A stretch of 64,000 bases of DNA, taken from Spirochaetia bacterium UBA2205 (GTDB lineage Bacteria; Spirochaetota; UBA4802; UB4802). Shown here piece after piece: positions 27,516 to 37,160 of this stretch. Every line of letters starts with the position of its first letter. Positions within the stretch are counted from its first letter, which is position 1. The notes under the pieces are model-generated. The model did no database searches. It was not told where the DNA came from and saw only the letters and a list, made by a program, of their open reading frames with translations. The position numbers and the translations under genes were made by a program. Location of the stretch: NCBI GenBank assembly GCA_002328585.1, contig DCUV01000032.1, positions 136,277 through 200,276 of the forward strand. Reading direction: 5' to 3'.

Positions 27516-28358
27516 ATGGCATATGTTATTGTGATGTTTTGCGTTCTGGGCATCATCCAGGGTATTACTGAATTTTTCCCGGTATCATCATCAGGACATC
27601 TATCGCTTCTTGAATCCATCCCATATTTTAATTCCATCTTCAGCGGCATGGATGAAGGAATAAAACTTTTTTTTAATGTTGCACTCCATTTAGCAAGTTT
27701 GTGTGCAATTATCATATTTTACTATCATGATATCGTTGCCCTGATTAATGGAACTATCAACGAACTATATAAAAAAAATTGGGGTCCCAATTGCAGATTT
27801 GTTGTACATGTTATCATAGCATCAATCCCTGCAGCTATTATTGGCATACTGTTTAATGACTATGTAGAAGCTGCTATAGCAAGCCCCGCTATTGTGAGTA
27901 TACTTCTTGTGGCAAACGGCATCATGCTGATAAAGGCTAATACATTAACTAAGAAAAACCGAAAATGTGAAGAGATGCACTATTGGCAGGCGTTTTTCAT
28001 AGGATTGTTTCAGGCTGTTGCTATTTTACCCGGAATCTCACGCTCGGGAAGCACCATTGCAGGCGGTTTAATGGCAGGATTACAACCAGAGGAAGCCGGC
28101 AAATTTTCATTTTTAATGGCCATACCGGTCATTGCCGGCGCAGGGCTTCTTGAGTCACGAAAGCTCTTTGCCATAGATGGTATTCACCAGATAGTTGTGC
28201 CAACCATTATAGCAATGGTTGTTACATTTATTGCAGCACTGTTATCGCTGAAGTTATTAATTGTTATGCTTAAAATGCTGCATTTGAACTATTTTGGATA
28301 TTACACCATAGGCATTGGTCTTGTATCATTATGCATACTATATGGGTATGGTGTTTAG
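27516..28358 (+). CDS. uppP: Undecaprenyl-diphosphatase
   Basis: 280 residues with eight hydrophobic segments. The two BacA/UppP signatures are EFFPVSSSGH (19-28) and PGISRSGST (172-180), which hold the catalytic Glu, Ser and Arg. It recycles undecaprenyl diphosphate to the monophosphate carrier for peptidoglycan synthesis and confers basal bacitracin resistance. Follows RNase J after a single base. Confidence 0.97.
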   Translation: MAYVIVMFCVLGIIQGITEFFPVSSSGHLSLLESIPYFNSIFSGMDEGIKLFFNVALHLASLCAIIIFYYHDIVALINGTINELYKKNWGPNCRFVVHVIIASIPAAIIGILFNDYVEAAIASPAIVSILLVANGIMLIKANTLTKKNRKCEEMHYWQAFFIGLFQAVAILPGISRSGSTIAGGLMAGLQPEEAGKFSFLMAIPVIAGAGLLESRKLFAIDGIHQIVVPTIIAMVVTFIAALLSLKLLIVMLKMLHLNYFGYYTIGIGLVSLCILYGYGV

Positions 28359-28359
28359 C

Positions 28360-28456
28360 GACAGTCATCCTGAATCATGTCCTTAACTGGTTTCAGGATC
28401 ATTTCAGGATATCAGTTAAAGAAAAGATGCTGAAACAAGTCCAGCATGACAGGGTC
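28360..28456. repeat. REP-like paired hairpin repeat
   Basis: Two inverted repeats in the uppP-ftsK gap: ATCCTGAA/TTCAGGAT on the left and ATGCTG/CAGCAT on the right, the latter enclosing AAACAAGTC. The right half has the CTGAAACAAGTCCAGCATGAC pattern of REP-like elements scattered in many bacterial genomes. A related, degraded copy lies at 61627-61652. Confidence 0.6.
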
Positions 28457-28494
28457 GAATAATTTTATTTTAGGGAGTTTGCATTAATAGAACT

Positions 28495-30960
28495 ATGTCA
28501 AATCGGATGGCTGAAATAGTATGCCTGGTGTTATGGGGTTTTGCCATAATTATCTTTTTGTCGCTTGTTAGCTTTCATATTTCCGACTATGAGGCGTTGG
28601 GCAATTCAACGGTAGGGAATGTATTAGGACCATTGGGTGTTATTATTGCGCAGGTTCTTCGCATCTCGTTTGGATTAACATCATATTGTACCGTGGCTAT
28701 TCTGATTTTAACGGGTTGGGGATTAGCAAAATATAAATCTATAGAACCTGTGCTGGAGCATATCTTTTCACTGTCGTTTTGTATGGTTGTTGCTTCTCTT
28801 CTTGTGACCGTACTATATCCTGAAACCATCACTCCTTATACAGGCGGTATAGTAGGAATGGCATTATATCGTGTACTGATAACTATTATGGGATTAACCG
28901 GTACATGGATAGTAACTATCACCCTGATGCTGATTTCCTTATTATTACTGGGTATTATATCATTAAGTTATATTTTAAATAACAATAGCATTGATTCATT
29001 GGCAAAGCTATTTGCCATTATTTATAAAAAAATAATCATCTTGAAACAAAAAGATTCAATCCCGCTGATTGATATTAAGCATTTTGATTCTGATAAAAAG
29101 TTACCGTGGATTACAAAAACAAAAATCACTATTTATAATAAAACTGGTAAAAAAAAGCCAAAACTGATTGAATATGACAACATCCTTAATGACAATAACA
29201 CCATCCCGGCTGCTATTGATGATTTAAACAAACTATCGATTATTATGCCATTGAAGGATATGCCTCCTATCCATGGTATGGGTGATAACACCAATGGATA
29301 TGTTCAACAGCACATTGAAACAGCCTATATCGTACCAGATGCAGAAAACGAACAAGTTCCTGAAGCAACCAATGATGCAAATATAGCAATAAAAATAAAG
29401 GATGATATTCCTCAATCCCGAGAAACTATCGAATTACCTGAATCAGATGAAATTGCTGAAAACACAATGCCCGATATAAGTGAAACTGATATTTATGATG
29501 ATCAAGTTAATGAAGAGATTAGCAATAACGAAGATATGGTTACGCGCAATGTATTTGAAGAAATACCTATCAATCAACACTACAGCATTCCGGTGGATTA
29601 CTTACGGCAGTACAACTCGCACGATGAAACTGGCTATAAGCAGGAGGTAGTAAAAAACTCTGAGCTGCTTGTAAATACTCTTAAAGATTTTGGCATTGAA
29701 TCAAGGGTTGTCAACGTTAATCGTGGTCCTGTTATTACCCTTTACGAGTTACAGATAGCTCCGGGTATTAAAGTTAACCGCATTGCAGGGCTTGCGGATG
29801 ATATTGCCATGGCGCTTGCTGCATCGCGTGTTAGAGTTGTTGCACCAATCCCGGGCAAAAAAGCAATCGGCGTAGAGATCCCCAACAAGGTGCGGGAAAC
29901 CGTTACTGTAAAAGATATTATTACATCACAGGAATATGCTCATCAATCAGGACGTCTTAAAGTGGGGCTTGGTAAAGATATCATGGGGAAACCGGTCATC
30001 ATTGATCTAAAAAAACTCCCCCATCTTCTTATTGCCGGTGCAACCGGTGCAGGCAAATCGGTATGTGTACATTCTATCATAACGAGCCTTGTTTACAACT
30101 ATGACCCTAATTATGTCCGCTTTATTATGGTTGATCCGAAATTAGTGGAATTACAGGTTTATAATGGTATTCCTCATCTATTAACACCTGTCATTATTGA
30201 GCCTTTTATGGTACCTAAAGCATTAAAGTGGACCATGTTAGAGATGGAGCGTCGCTACTACCTGCTTTCTGAATACAATACCCGTGATATTGACCGCTAC
30301 AATCAGATGGTAGAGCGCAATAAAAGCGGTGAATATTTACCGTACATCGTTATTATTATGGATGAACTTGCCGACTTGATGATGGTTGCTGCTAAAGAGA
30401 TAGAAGGATATATTACACGCATTGCTCAGAAAGCACGTGCTGTGGGCATTCATCTGGTACTTGCAACCCAGCGGCCGTCCGTTGATATTATTACCGGAAT
30501 CATAAAAGCAAACTTCCCCGCTCGGATAGCATTTCAGGTTGCACAGAAGACTGATTCCCGAACCATCATTGATCAAAATGGTGCTGAAAAGCTACTGGGG
30601 AAGGGCGATATGCTCTACCAGTCGCCGATGAGCTCTTTTCCCATACGTATACAGGGTGCCTATATCTCTGAAGATGAGCTGTCATCAGTAGTGTTATTCT
30701 TAAAGAAAATAGCCAATCCCCATTATGTTGACATTGAACAGAGCCTTGTGGAATTTGACGACGATGATGAGGAAAGTGAAGATGACCTTTTCATTGAGGC
30801 TGTGAAAATTGTTGAAACCACTAAAAAGGCATCAGCTTCATATCTTCAGCGACGTTTATCTATTGGTTACAACAGAGCAGCCCGCATCATTGAGCGGATG
30901 GAGGAATTAGGCTATATTGGTCCCCAGCAGGGAAGTAAACCACGAGAAGTATATATATAA
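28495..30960 (+). CDS. ftsK: DNA translocase FtsK/SpoIIIE
   Basis: 821 residues. Four N-terminal membrane segments (about 5-165) anchor it at the septum; an acidic linker (about 250-360) follows. The motor has Walker A GATGAGKS (about 515-522), Walker B IIMDELADL and the LATQRPSVDIITG motif. The C-terminal winged-helix gamma domain (about 755-821) reads DNA polarity sequences. It pumps chromosome termini across the closing septum. The nearest ribosome-binding-like AGGGAG lies 17 bases before the ATG, further than usual. Confidence 0.96.
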   Translation: MSNRMAEIVCLVLWGFAIIIFLSLVSFHISDYEALGNSTVGNVLGPLGVIIAQVLRISFGLTSYCTVAILILTGWGLAKYKSIEPVLEHIFSLSFCMVVASLLVTVLYPETITPYTGGIVGMALYRVLITIMGLTGTWIVTITLMLISLLLLGIISLSYILNNNSIDSLAKLFAIIYKKIIILKQKDSIPLIDIKHFDSDKKLPWITKTKITIYNKTGKKKPKLIEYDNILNDNNTIPAAIDDLNKLSIIMPLKDMPPIHGMGDNTNGYVQQHIETAYIVPDAENEQVPEATNDANIAIKIKDDIPQSRETIELPESDEIAENTMPDISETDIYDDQVNEEISNNEDMVTRNVFEEIPINQHYSIPVDYLRQYNSHDETGYKQEVVKNSELLVNTLKDFGIESRVVNVNRGPVITLYELQIAPGIKVNRIAGLADDIAMALAASRVRVVAPIPGKKAIGVEIPNKVRETVTVKDIITSQEYAHQSGRLKVGLGKDIMGKPVIIDLKKLPHLLIAGATGAGKSVCVHSIITSLVYNYDPNYVRFIMVDPKLVELQVYNGIPHLLTPVIIEPFMVPKALKWTMLEMERRYYLLSEYNTRDIDRYNQMVERNKSGEYLPYIVIIMDELADLMMVAAKEIEGYITRIAQKARAVGIHLVLATQRPSVDIITGIIKANFPARIAFQVAQKTDSRTIIDQNGAEKLLGKGDMLYQSPMSSFPIRIQGAYISEDELSSVVLFLKKIANPHYVDIEQSLVEFDDDDEESEDDLFIEAVKIVETTKKASASYLQRRLSIGYNRAARIIERMEELGYIGPQQGSKPREVYI

Positions 30961-31108
30961 ATTAATTTTTTGCATGACTTTTTCAACCACCTTTAGTATA
31001 CTATCTACAAATGAAGTTACTTTATTGTTATTTTAGAAAAATGTAATGATACAATACGCTTCATTTTAATGTTAATATCATCCCACGTTTATCAGTATGA
31101 GAGGGTCT

Positions 31109-32764
31109 ATGAAATCCTTTAAAAAAGCGGTAGTTGTTTTGATAATTGGCATAGCATGTATAGCCAACGCTATACCAGGCAAAAAAGTAATAGGTGTCAC
31201 TGCATTTACCAATCTTTCAAAAGATACAGCGTATGACTGGCTATGTATAGGTATTGCTGATACTATTTCGTATAAACTCAGAAATGTTCAGGAATATATT
31301 CTTGTGGACCGCGTTAATGTTGATAAGATAATTGGCGAGTTACAGCTTTCGCAATCGGGACTTATAGATGAAAACACTGTAGAAGCAGGCAAAGCGTTAG
31401 GTGCAAGCATCCTGGTGGTTGGTAATTTCCAAAAATCTGGCAATCAAATTCGCATAACAGCAAAGATTGTAGATGTGCAGTCACATGCTGTTATTAACCA
31501 GGTACAGGTAACAGGAACTATCAACGATATTTTTGGCCTGCAAGATTCAATTGCACTGGGAATCATTGATAAAAATGATACAGCTATTACCACTGAAACA
31601 AAAAATAAAATTGTTCAAAATGATACCAATAATATTAGTGCTTATGAATATTTTGTACGAGGACAAAAATATTTATTGTATCAGCTAAATTATTCAAAAG
31701 CCATCGAGATGTATCAGAAAGCCATCTCTATTGATGCCAATTATGCTGTTGCGTATGCCGGGCTTGGCAAAGCGTACTCGCTGCGTTCATGGGAACTGAG
31801 AGAATATTACAACACCACTGATCCTGCACTCATTGAAAAATCATTTCAGAGCAGCAAAAAAGCGTTAGCCCTTAATACAAATTTAGACGAAGCTCACCTT
31901 TCGTTAGCCCGTTATTATCAGGAAGTTGATGAAAAAAAGATAGCCAACAAATGGACATTATGTGAAGAAGAAACCCGAAAGGCTTTAGAAATTAATGAAA
32001 ATAATGGTGAAGCATATCTGCTGCTCAGTAAAATATTTGCCTATGATATTCCTAAATCTGAGATGTATTTAAAACAGGCTATTGAAAAGAACAAGTTTTT
32101 AGTGGATGCACATAATAATTTAGGAATTATCTTTTTAGACCGGGGAGATCTGGATACCGCATACTCATACATCAAAAACGCCATTGATATTGATGACAAC
32201 TATGTTATAGGCTATATGAATTTAGGTGTCATTTATGAAAAACGCGGGCAGTATGATAAGGCATTGGAAATGTACAAAATGGCTGTATCAAAATACCCTA
32301 ACTACATACTGGGGCTTAGAAATATGGGGATAGGATACCGTAATCTAAACAGGCTTGATGAAGCTCTGGAAACCTTCTTCAAAGCTTTAAAGTTAAAGAA
32401 GGATGATGCACAAACATTAAGCGAGATTGGATACGTATATCTATTAAAAGCTGAATATAACAAAGCAACAGATTACTTTAAACAATCGTTACGGTATGAT
32501 CCTTCATACCGGTATAGTTTAGCTAACATGGGATGGTGTCTGGTTCAACTGGGCAAAAATAATGACGCAGTACCTTATTTAGAAAAAGCTCATAATGATA
32601 ATAGCGACTATGCATGGCCAGCAGGATATTTAGGCTGGCTTTATGAAAATAAATTTCAGGATACAAACAAAGCTCTCTACTGGTACGGTGAAGCTTTAAA
32701 GCGTGATCCCAATAATCAGGATTACCGTAATGCCTATAACCGTTTATCAGGTAACTATCGCTAA
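31109..32764 (+). CDS. Exported CsgG/TolB-like plus TPR protein
   Basis: 551 residues from ATG 31109, with GAGAGGG just upstream. The signal peptide ends near NAIPG. Residues about 25-165 resemble the FlgO/CsgG N-terminal alpha/beta domain (VIGVTAFTNLSKD and GASILVVGNFQ motifs). The rest (about 180-545) is a run of nine or more TPR units with a more divergent stretch where WTLCEEETRK occurs. Periplasmic scaffold proteins of this type are frequent in spirochaetes; function unknown. The last codons contain AACTATCGC, a near-match of the dispersed decamer. Confidence 0.85.
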   Translation: MKSFKKAVVVLIIGIACIANAIPGKKVIGVTAFTNLSKDTAYDWLCIGIADTISYKLRNVQEYILVDRVNVDKIIGELQLSQSGLIDENTVEAGKALGASILVVGNFQKSGNQIRITAKIVDVQSHAVINQVQVTGTINDIFGLQDSIALGIIDKNDTAITTETKNKIVQNDTNNISAYEYFVRGQKYLLYQLNYSKAIEMYQKAISIDANYAVAYAGLGKAYSLRSWELREYYNTTDPALIEKSFQSSKKALALNTNLDEAHLSLARYYQEVDEKKIANKWTLCEEETRKALEINENNGEAYLLLSKIFAYDIPKSEMYLKQAIEKNKFLVDAHNNLGIIFLDRGDLDTAYSYIKNAIDIDDNYVIGYMNLGVIYEKRGQYDKALEMYKMAVSKYPNYILGLRNMGIGYRNLNRLDEALETFFKALKLKKDDAQTLSEIGYVYLLKAEYNKATDYFKQSLRYDPSYRYSLANMGWCLVQLGKNNDAVPYLEKAHNDNSDYAWPAGYLGWLYENKFQDTNKALYWYGEALKRDPNNQDYRNAYNRLSGNYR

Positions 32765-32779
32765 AGGTTTAAACGATTC

Positions 32780-33778
32780 ATGAAAGAGGCTCAGTATTAT
32801 CACTTACACGGTGAGGACAGTGTGCAATGTGTATTATGTCCTCACAATTGTATCATCAAGGAAGGGAAAACAGGTATATGTGGTGTACGTCATAATAAAG
32901 ATGGTACACTATACTCTCTCATCTATGAAAAACCTTGCGCAGTACATGTTGACCCCATAGAAAAAAAACCGCTATACCATTTTATGCCAGGGAGCAAATC
33001 GTATTCACTGGGCACCGTAGGATGCAATCTCAAATGTATGCATTGCCAAAACTGGGAATTATCTACCAGCCTGCCTGGAGAAGTTTTTTGCAATACGCTT
33101 ACCTCTGATGATTGCGTAAAGTTAGCGTTGCAATATGAATGTGCTTCTATATCGTATACCTATAATGAACCAGGAATAAACTTTGAGTATGTTCTTGAAA
33201 CTGCCATAAAAGCCCATGAAAAGGGTATAAAAAATGTGATGGTTACCAATGGCTATATCAATGAAGAGCCTCTTCGTGAACTGTACCAGCATATAGACGC
33301 GGCAAATGTTGATCTAAAGGCATTTGATGATGACTTTTATAAAACAGTATGCAAAGCAAGGCTGCAACCTGTTTTAAAAACATTAACCATCCTTAAAGAG
33401 ATGAATGTATGGATTGAGGTTACCAATCTTGTTATACCAACCTATAATGACGACAGCAAGTCAACCCAAATGCTTGTTGACTGGTTTGTGGAGCACCTGG
33501 GTACACAGACGCCACTCCATTTTACCGCCTTTCACCCATCCCACAGGATGACAGGGGTTCCCCCTACTTCCCTTCGACTTTTAAAAAATGCTTACGATAT
33601 AGCATATCGCTCAGGGATACACTATATTTACTTAGGTAATATACGGGAACGTTCAATAACACGATGCCCCTCATGTGGACGGGACCTGATTATCCGTAGC
33701 GGCTTTCATGTCATGCGCACCAACCTCCATGACGGTAAATGTATATGTGGTGAAGCTATTCCAGGAGTTTGGCGATAG
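32780..33778 (+). CDS. amrS: AmmeMemoRadiSam system radical SAM enzyme
   Basis: 332 residues. An N-terminal cysteine cluster (C17, C20, C24, C34) precedes the radical SAM motif CNLKCMHC (C82, C86, C89). The C-terminal part has a CPSCG and a CICG, likely a zinc ribbon. The family is related to pyruvate formate-lyase activases and usually occurs with AmmeMemo-family proteins; its substrate is not established. Neither partner is encoded nearby. The TAG stop forms part of a GGCGATAGTT decamer. Confidence 0.93.
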   Translation: MKEAQYYHLHGEDSVQCVLCPHNCIIKEGKTGICGVRHNKDGTLYSLIYEKPCAVHVDPIEKKPLYHFMPGSKSYSLGTVGCNLKCMHCQNWELSTSLPGEVFCNTLTSDDCVKLALQYECASISYTYNEPGINFEYVLETAIKAHEKGIKNVMVTNGYINEEPLRELYQHIDAANVDLKAFDDDFYKTVCKARLQPVLKTLTILKEMNVWIEVTNLVIPTYNDDSKSTQMLVDWFVEHLGTQTPLHFTAFHPSHRMTGVPPTSLRLLKNAYDIAYRSGIHYIYLGNIRERSITRCPSCGRDLIIRSGFHVMRTNLHDGKCICGEAIPGVWR

Positions 33779-33780
33779 TT
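33771..33780 (+). repeat. Dispersed decamer GGCGATAGTT, copy at the end of amrS
   Basis: Exact copy containing the TAG stop codon of amrS. Followed by ACTGTTAATGGGAT, closely matching the bases that follow the copy at 42742. Confidence 0.75.
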
Positions 33781-33784
33781 ACTG

Positions 33785-34066
33785 TTAATGGGATTCTATC
33801 TGGTAAAGTTCATCCTTGACCGGTAATGCTTTCCTCAAATTTTTTATGTAGGGATAGAGGTCACCTGTCTCGGTATAGTAATCGCATTCGTCCATTGTAC
33901 GCCGAGCGACTGTAAAATATTTGTGAACTTTTTCTTCGCCCGAGCGTTTCAGCCATTGTTTTTTATTGCATCGCACACGAAGAACAAATGTTTTGCTGTC
34001 ACCTTCATAATGTCTGAAAACAGTACAATACAAACAATTAGCACAATATACCTTATTTTCTTCCAT
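33785..34066 (-). CDS. Small cysteine-rich protein, unknown
   Basis: 93 residues with AGGAG before the ATG. An N-terminal CANCLYC cluster (C8, C11, C14) and Cys33 in RVRCNKKQW suggest a metal site; a later MDECDYY adds another cysteine. The chain is rich in aromatic and basic residues. I do not know the family, though a similar cysteine pattern occurs, as I recall, in conserved spirochaete hypotheticals. It ends 6 bp from the convergent amrS gene. Confidence 0.75.
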   Translation of the reverse strand: MEENKVYCANCLYCTVFRHYEGDSKTFVLRVRCNKKQWLKRSGEEKVHKYFTVARRTMDECDYYTETGDLYPYIKNLRKALPVKDELYQIESH

Positions 34067-34215
34067 GTATCATCTCCTGTTATAATATTACTATTTTTTC
34101 TTTAGTAGTTATATGATATGTTTTATATATAGCATAAATAATAAAAAAATCAAGTGCTATCCATGTGGTTTATCACCATCATTATGATGGTTTATTTTTG
34201 CAAGCATTTTTTCTT

Positions 34216-34647
34216 TCATTTCTTTATTGCAAATGTCACCGTAACAACGGCAATCAATTCATTCCCTTCATTATAGGCATCAACCTGCCACACCGATAAA
34301 TTGTTGCCTTTTGATACAACCTTTGCCTTTGCCACCACTGTCCCTGAAACAGCAGTTTTAACAAAAGAAACATAGATACTTACGGTAGTAATATTTATTG
34401 CTTCATACAGATAACCGCATCCTATAATCGCAACAGTATCTGCCAGTGTTACGATTACACCACCGTGCACAATACCAGCAGGGTTGAGTAATTCTTTTTT
34501 AATAACTATCTCACCGGTAGCATAGCCTTTCCCAATTTCTGTACAATATATCCCATTTTTTTCCAGAAAAGTTCCCTTTGCAAACTCATCCCATGATAAC
34601 GTTATGCCATTCTCTAAAGCAATAGTTTCCAATTTTGTGCCCTGCAT
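34216..34647 (-). CDS. PaaI-type hotdog thioesterase
   Basis: 143 residues. The hotdog helix motif NPAGIVHGGVIVTLAD contains HGG (61-63) and the catalytic Asp70. PaaI-type thioesterases hydrolyse aryl-acetyl-CoA and related thioesters, which fits the two paaK genes in this window. GGAGG precedes the ATG. Lies 34 bp downstream of a MarR-type regulator gene on the same strand, probably its target. Confidence 0.88.
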   Translation of the reverse strand: MQGTKLETIALENGITLSWDEFAKGTFLEKNGIYCTEIGKGYATGEIVIKKELLNPAGIVHGGVIVTLADTVAIIGCGYLYEAINITTVSIYVSFVKTAVSGTVVAKAKVVSKGNNLSVWQVDAYNEGNELIAVVTVTFAIKK

Positions 34648-34681
34648 GTAATACCTCCTTCATAATGAATACTTATACAAA

Positions 34682-35176
34682 TTATTCCCTTTTTTTGCTG
34701 GTTTTATCCAGAATGGTATATAATACCCTTATAAAGTTGTCATATGACTTTTTATCCACTTCGCTGAATGAATTCTGCATCACATTATAAACAATTTTAA
34801 TCACATCAGATCGTATTGATAGACCTTTCTGAGTAAGACATATTCTGCACACTCTTCTATCATGTATATCATCTTCACGCTTTACTAAACCAGCACGTTC
34901 CATGCGGTCAATAAGTCCTGTCATAGATGATGGTTCTAATCCTGCGCATCGCCCAAGATCAATAATCTTCATGCCATCTACTGTACCTAATTTTGCAAGT
35001 GATTCCTCCAGACCATATTCACGCCACAAACATAGCAAAATACCTATATATGCGGGATTAATATGTGTTAATCCTGCATTTTTTAAGGCTTTGCGCACAA
35101 CTGAATTGATTCCTAACCAAGTCTGGTTAATCAATATATAGAGATTTTCATATTGATTGGTATTTTCATTATTCAT
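34682..35176 (-). CDS. MarR-family transcriptional regulator
   Basis: About 164 residues. The winged helix-turn-helix covers about 60-130, with the LGRCAGLEPSSMTGLIDRMERAGLVKR recognition region and the DDIHDRRVCRICLTQKG wing typical of MarR. These dimers bind palindromic operators and respond to small phenolic or acyl-CoA ligands. Its likely target is the downstream thioesterase gene. The start is unsure: ATG 35176 is preferred, but in-frame ATG 35194 and GTG 35206 have equally weak ribosome-binding sites. Confidence 0.88.
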   Translation of the reverse strand: MNNENTNQYENLYILINQTWLGINSVVRKALKNAGLTHINPAYIGILLCLWREYGLEESLAKLGTVDGMKIIDLGRCAGLEPSSMTGLIDRMERAGLVKREDDIHDRRVCRICLTQKGLSIRSDVIKIVYNVMQNSFSEVDKKSYDNFIRVLYTILDKTSKKRE

Positions 35177-35451
35177 AGAATACTCATTAAACATTAGATT
35201 ATGCACAATGCATCATTATTTATAAATGTTACCATAAGCTTCATTTAAAATTTTCATAATAAAATTTAGCACTACATCCCGATGAGTATTTTAAGTCTTT
35301 CCTGATATTATTTATCAGTATATTACTTATACGTATTATTGTCAAGCAAAATAGTACCGCCTCTATTTATTTACTATTTGCACAATAGCATCGCGCCTGA
35401 GGATGCCATGAGTATAACTGAATAGCTGATTTACTTAAAAATATTTATTTT

Positions 35452-35462
35452 CATGATATAAT
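35452..35462 (+). promoter_or_regulatory. Candidate -10 element shared with dut
   Basis: CATGATATAAT, identical to the right arm of the palindrome before dut, with TATAAT at 35457-35462 and 31 bases to the ATG of the radical SAM gene. Confidence 0.4.
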
Positions 35463-35493
35463 TTGATATAATTATCATTGAGAGGTTATAACA

Positions 35494-36615
35494 ATGTCCT
35501 ATGCTTTTGAATTAGGTCCCATTCGTCCGCCATCTGAGGCGTACAGCATATTAATCCGCATAACACGCAACTGCCCCTGGAATAAGTGTGCATTCTGTCA
35601 TACCTATAAAGGACAACCCTTTTCCCGCAGAGCCATTGAAGATATACTCAACGATATTGATTCTATCCATACCATTGCACAGCGTATTGGTGAAGTTGCC
35701 GGCAACACAATCACACAGCAAACATTGCAAAAAGCAAAAGGAAATGATGATACACCGTTGTATTACTATGAGCAGGTTGCATTCTGGATGTCTTATGGTT
35801 TTAAGTCGGTTTTTTTACAGGACGCAAATTCACTGGTGTTATCAACCAGGGATATGGCAACCATCCTTCAGCATATTACCAGCCGTTTTCCTGCTGTTGA
35901 ACGCATTACTACCTACGCACGTGCCAGTACCATCAGCAAAAAGTCGCTTGAAGATTTAAAAGCCATACGACAGGCAGGATTATCCCGACTTCACATCGGG
36001 ATGGAATCAGGCTCTGACCCCGTGCTTCAACTGGTAAAAAAAGGAACTACACAGGCACAGCTCATAGATGCAGGACAAAAAGCCATGCAGGCAAACTTTG
36101 ATGTATCGTACTATTACATGCCCGGACTGGGTGGCAAAGAATATATGGAAGAAAATGCCATCCAGAGCGCGACAGTTATTAACACGGTTAATCCAACATT
36201 TGTACGACTGCGCAGCACCGTTCCCATACCGGGAACTCCACTCTATGACATGATGCAAAAAGGTCAGTGGACACCTCTATCCGAGATTCAGAAGGTTCAG
36301 GAGATACGCACATTTATAGAGCATTGTAATGGAATCACCAGCACCTTAAAAAGCGATCACATAATGAATCTGCTTGAAGATGTTGAAGGGACATTCCCTC
36401 ATGATAAAGCAACAATGCTCTCCAGGATTGATGAGTTCCTCTCAATGAAAAAAGAGGATCAGGATAAATTTATTATTGGTAGAAGAATTGGGATGTATCG
36501 CTATCTATCCGATTACTATCCCAATTTTAAGATTGATCAGCTTTACTATGCCATAGTAAAAAACTATCAAAATGTTGATGCTGCAATGCTGGAGATACTC
36601 AAAGATTATGTATAG
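35494..36615 (+). CDS. Radical SAM protein, COG1032-like
   Basis: 373 residues. The cluster motif is NCPWNKCAFC: C27, C32, C35, a CX4CX2C spacing rather than the usual CX3CX2C. An SRLHIGMESGSD motif (around 165-176) is the SAM-binding region of Elp3/YgiQ-like proteins. The same CX4CX2C variant is known to me from a group of uncharacterised radical SAM proteins. Substrate unknown. GAGAGG lies 12 bases before the ATG. Divergent from the MarR gene. Confidence 0.88.
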   Translation: MSYAFELGPIRPPSEAYSILIRITRNCPWNKCAFCHTYKGQPFSRRAIEDILNDIDSIHTIAQRIGEVAGNTITQQTLQKAKGNDDTPLYYYEQVAFWMSYGFKSVFLQDANSLVLSTRDMATILQHITSRFPAVERITTYARASTISKKSLEDLKAIRQAGLSRLHIGMESGSDPVLQLVKKGTTQAQLIDAGQKAMQANFDVSYYYMPGLGGKEYMEENAIQSATVINTVNPTFVRLRSTVPIPGTPLYDMMQKGQWTPLSEIQKVQEIRTFIEHCNGITSTLKSDHIMNLLEDVEGTFPHDKATMLSRIDEFLSMKKEDQDKFIIGRRIGMYRYLSDYYPNFKIDQLYYAIVKNYQNVDAAMLEILKDYV

Positions 36616-36710
36616 TTCTTAGTATTCTGAGTCAAATTCATTCATTTCATTTGTTATAAAATGTTATAAAAGCAACAGAATCAAAAATTCTTCCTTTTGC
36701 ATAATTAAAT

Positions 36711-37148
36711 TCAGGCATTGGTCAAATCCTTCAAATTATTTTCAATGATTTGTTTTTGCCAGGTAAGCCCAAATATACTAAAGTCCTCCATCTGAGCAAT
36801 TGCTTTCATACGGACATCTACATAATAAGTAAAATCTTCAAAATAAACCGGGATGCCTTTCACAATTGCATTATAGTGTAGCATTGGTCTGGACAAATCA
36901 TGGTCAATGTATAATACATTAACCTCATATTGTAGCAGTTTTGACAATGTTAATGTAAGTGCAGTAATTTTTTGAAATATTTCGCCATCATCTGTTTCTT
37001 CTATCATAATGGCAATATCAATATCCGAATTGTTCCGTTGTAATCCATGCGCTCATGAGCCATAGAGAAAAGCCAGCGTCAAACAATATTCTTTTGCATG
37101 AATATTTAAAAATTGCTCCACCATGTTGAGTAGTTGTTCTTTTGTCAT
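36711..37148 (-). pseudogene. MNT-type nucleotidyltransferase gene interrupted by TGA
   Basis: The frame from ATG 37148 to 36711 encodes a 145-residue protein of the MntA class if one TGA (37053-37055) is read through. The stop falls inside the active-site signature: LYGS-stop-AHGLQRNNSDIDIAI, where the usual GSxARG motif has an arginine or tyrosine. A CGA-to-TGA change would explain it. Everything downstream stays open, so the mutation looks recent. MNT proteins normally pair with a HEPN partner, and none is adjacent. The gene starts 12 bases after the purA stop. Confidence 0.8.
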
Positions 37149-37160
37149 AATTACTCAGCA

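Noticed and set aside
37053..37055. Selenocysteine or stop recoding to explain the in-frame TGA of the MNT gene
   Set aside because: Other genes here end in TGA normally, there is no hairpin evidence of a SECIS element next to the codon, and the active-site position normally holds an Arg- or Tyr-like residue; a simple nonsense mutation is more likely.
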